Below, piece after piece: positions 63,839-64,000 of a DNA stretch of 64,000 nt. Made by a program: the position numbers and the translations under genes. The notes beneath the pieces were generated by a model, which saw only the letters and a program-made list of their open reading frames with translations, did not search any database and was not told where the DNA came from. Source of the stretch: Pseudomonas frederiksbergensis (GTDB lineage: Bacteria > Pseudomonadota > Gammaproteobacteria > Pseudomonadales > Pseudomonadaceae); assembly GCF_035751725.1 (NCBI RefSeq), contig NZ_CP142104.1, positions 5,580,001 through 5,644,000 of the forward strand. The letters run 5' to 3'. Position 1 is the stretch's first letter. Every line of letters begins with the position of its first letter.

Positions 63839-64000
63839 ATGTCTTCTATCGATGCCATCCAGCGCCGCCTCGACACCTATTTCCAGCGCGCGACCGATAA
63901 CGTCAACAACGCGGCAATCAACGCCGCGCAGAGCCAATCACTCGACGATATGCATTCGTTCGTGACCAGCATGAACGGCATGTCGGTGGCGGTGAACGCG
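63839..64000 (+). CDS. hrpF: HrpF (partial, N-terminus only)
   Basis: Small type III secretion protein, first gene of the operon that in P. syringae continues hrpG-hrcC-hrpT-hrpV. Only 54 codons are in the window. N-terminus MSSIDAIQRRLDTYFQRATD with a helical NNAAINAAQSQSLDDMHSFV segment is close to P. syringae HrpF (about 74 residues). A CGGAGG site precedes ATG 63839. It runs off the right edge. Confidence 0.9.
   Translation, partial: MSSIDAIQRRLDTYFQRATDNVNNAAINAAQSQSLDDMHSFVTSMNGMSVAVNA

Noticed and set aside
59006..64000. Flagellar export genes instead of Hrp secretion
   Set aside because: HrcJ shares ancestry with FliF, but the lipobox, the hrp boxes and HrpF are specific to the Hrp system.

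Overview
The window is chromosomal DNA of a Pseudomonas, most likely from the P. fluorescens complex (a corrugata/brassicacearum-like strain would fit, but this is inference). The evidence is the gene order, which follows the P. aeruginosa pilG-gshB-tonB3-algH-ruvX-pyrR-pyrB-pyrC' and ftsYEX-M16-rsmD-coaD blocks; near-identical protein motifs (PilT, RpoH, PilJ); high-GC codon use; many short REP-type palindromes; and a P. syringae-type Hrp secretion cluster at the right edge. No tRNA, rRNA, IS element, prophage or CRISPR array was seen.

Layout. 1-1796 (minus strand): pilG-pilH-pilI-pilJ, the Chp chemosensory system for type IV pili. 2022-7977 (plus): gshB, tonB3, algH, ruvX, then pyrR-pyrB-pyrC'. 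8110-17212: TM2 protein, NlpC/P60 hydrolase, pilT, and a long plus-strand series yggS-proC-yggT-metX-metW-DUF4426-rdgB-hemW-DUF3392. 17283-24504: trmB, thiG, thiS, DUF423, mtgA, rpoH (with an AlgU-like promoter) and the overlapping ftsY-ftsE-ftsX operon. 24849-31211: two pairs of M16 peptidase genes, each with one zinc-competent and one zinc-motif-less subunit, flanking rsmD. 31291-42922: YheT-like hydrolase, sulfurtransferase, a TetR/aldehyde dehydrogenase/Tat protein/GMC oxidoreductase module, coaD, ferredoxin, mutM, HDOD protein, PfpI and rlmI.

43112-46563 is the most unusual part. A 23-codon gene has its own promoter, an inverted repeat near the predicted transcription start and a hairpin with a short T-run behind it. 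It is followed by three overlapping genes: a SagB-type flavin oxidoreductase, an AurF-like diiron oxygenase with a complete set of candidate metal ligands, and a Bcr/CflA-type MFS exporter. There is no YcaO, radical SAM, lanthionine or PEARL enzyme nearby. I do not recognise this combination; it looks like a compact peptide-derived or small-molecule natural product locus.

46821-58604: ilvD, phosphorylcholine phosphatase, cystine symporter tcyP, folA, a membrane protein/GTPase pair (DUF2868/DUF3482), DUF523, an EF-Tu prolyl hydroxylase homologue, DUF2059, an alpha/beta hydrolase and DUF6436. 59006-64000: left end of a Hrp1-like type III secretion cluster: one HrpR/HrpS-type activator, then hrp box-hrpA-hrpZ-like-hrpB-hrcJ-hrpD-hrpE, and a second hrp box in front of hrpF, which runs off the window. 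The activator presumably drives hrpL (outside the window), and HrpL would read the two hrp boxes.
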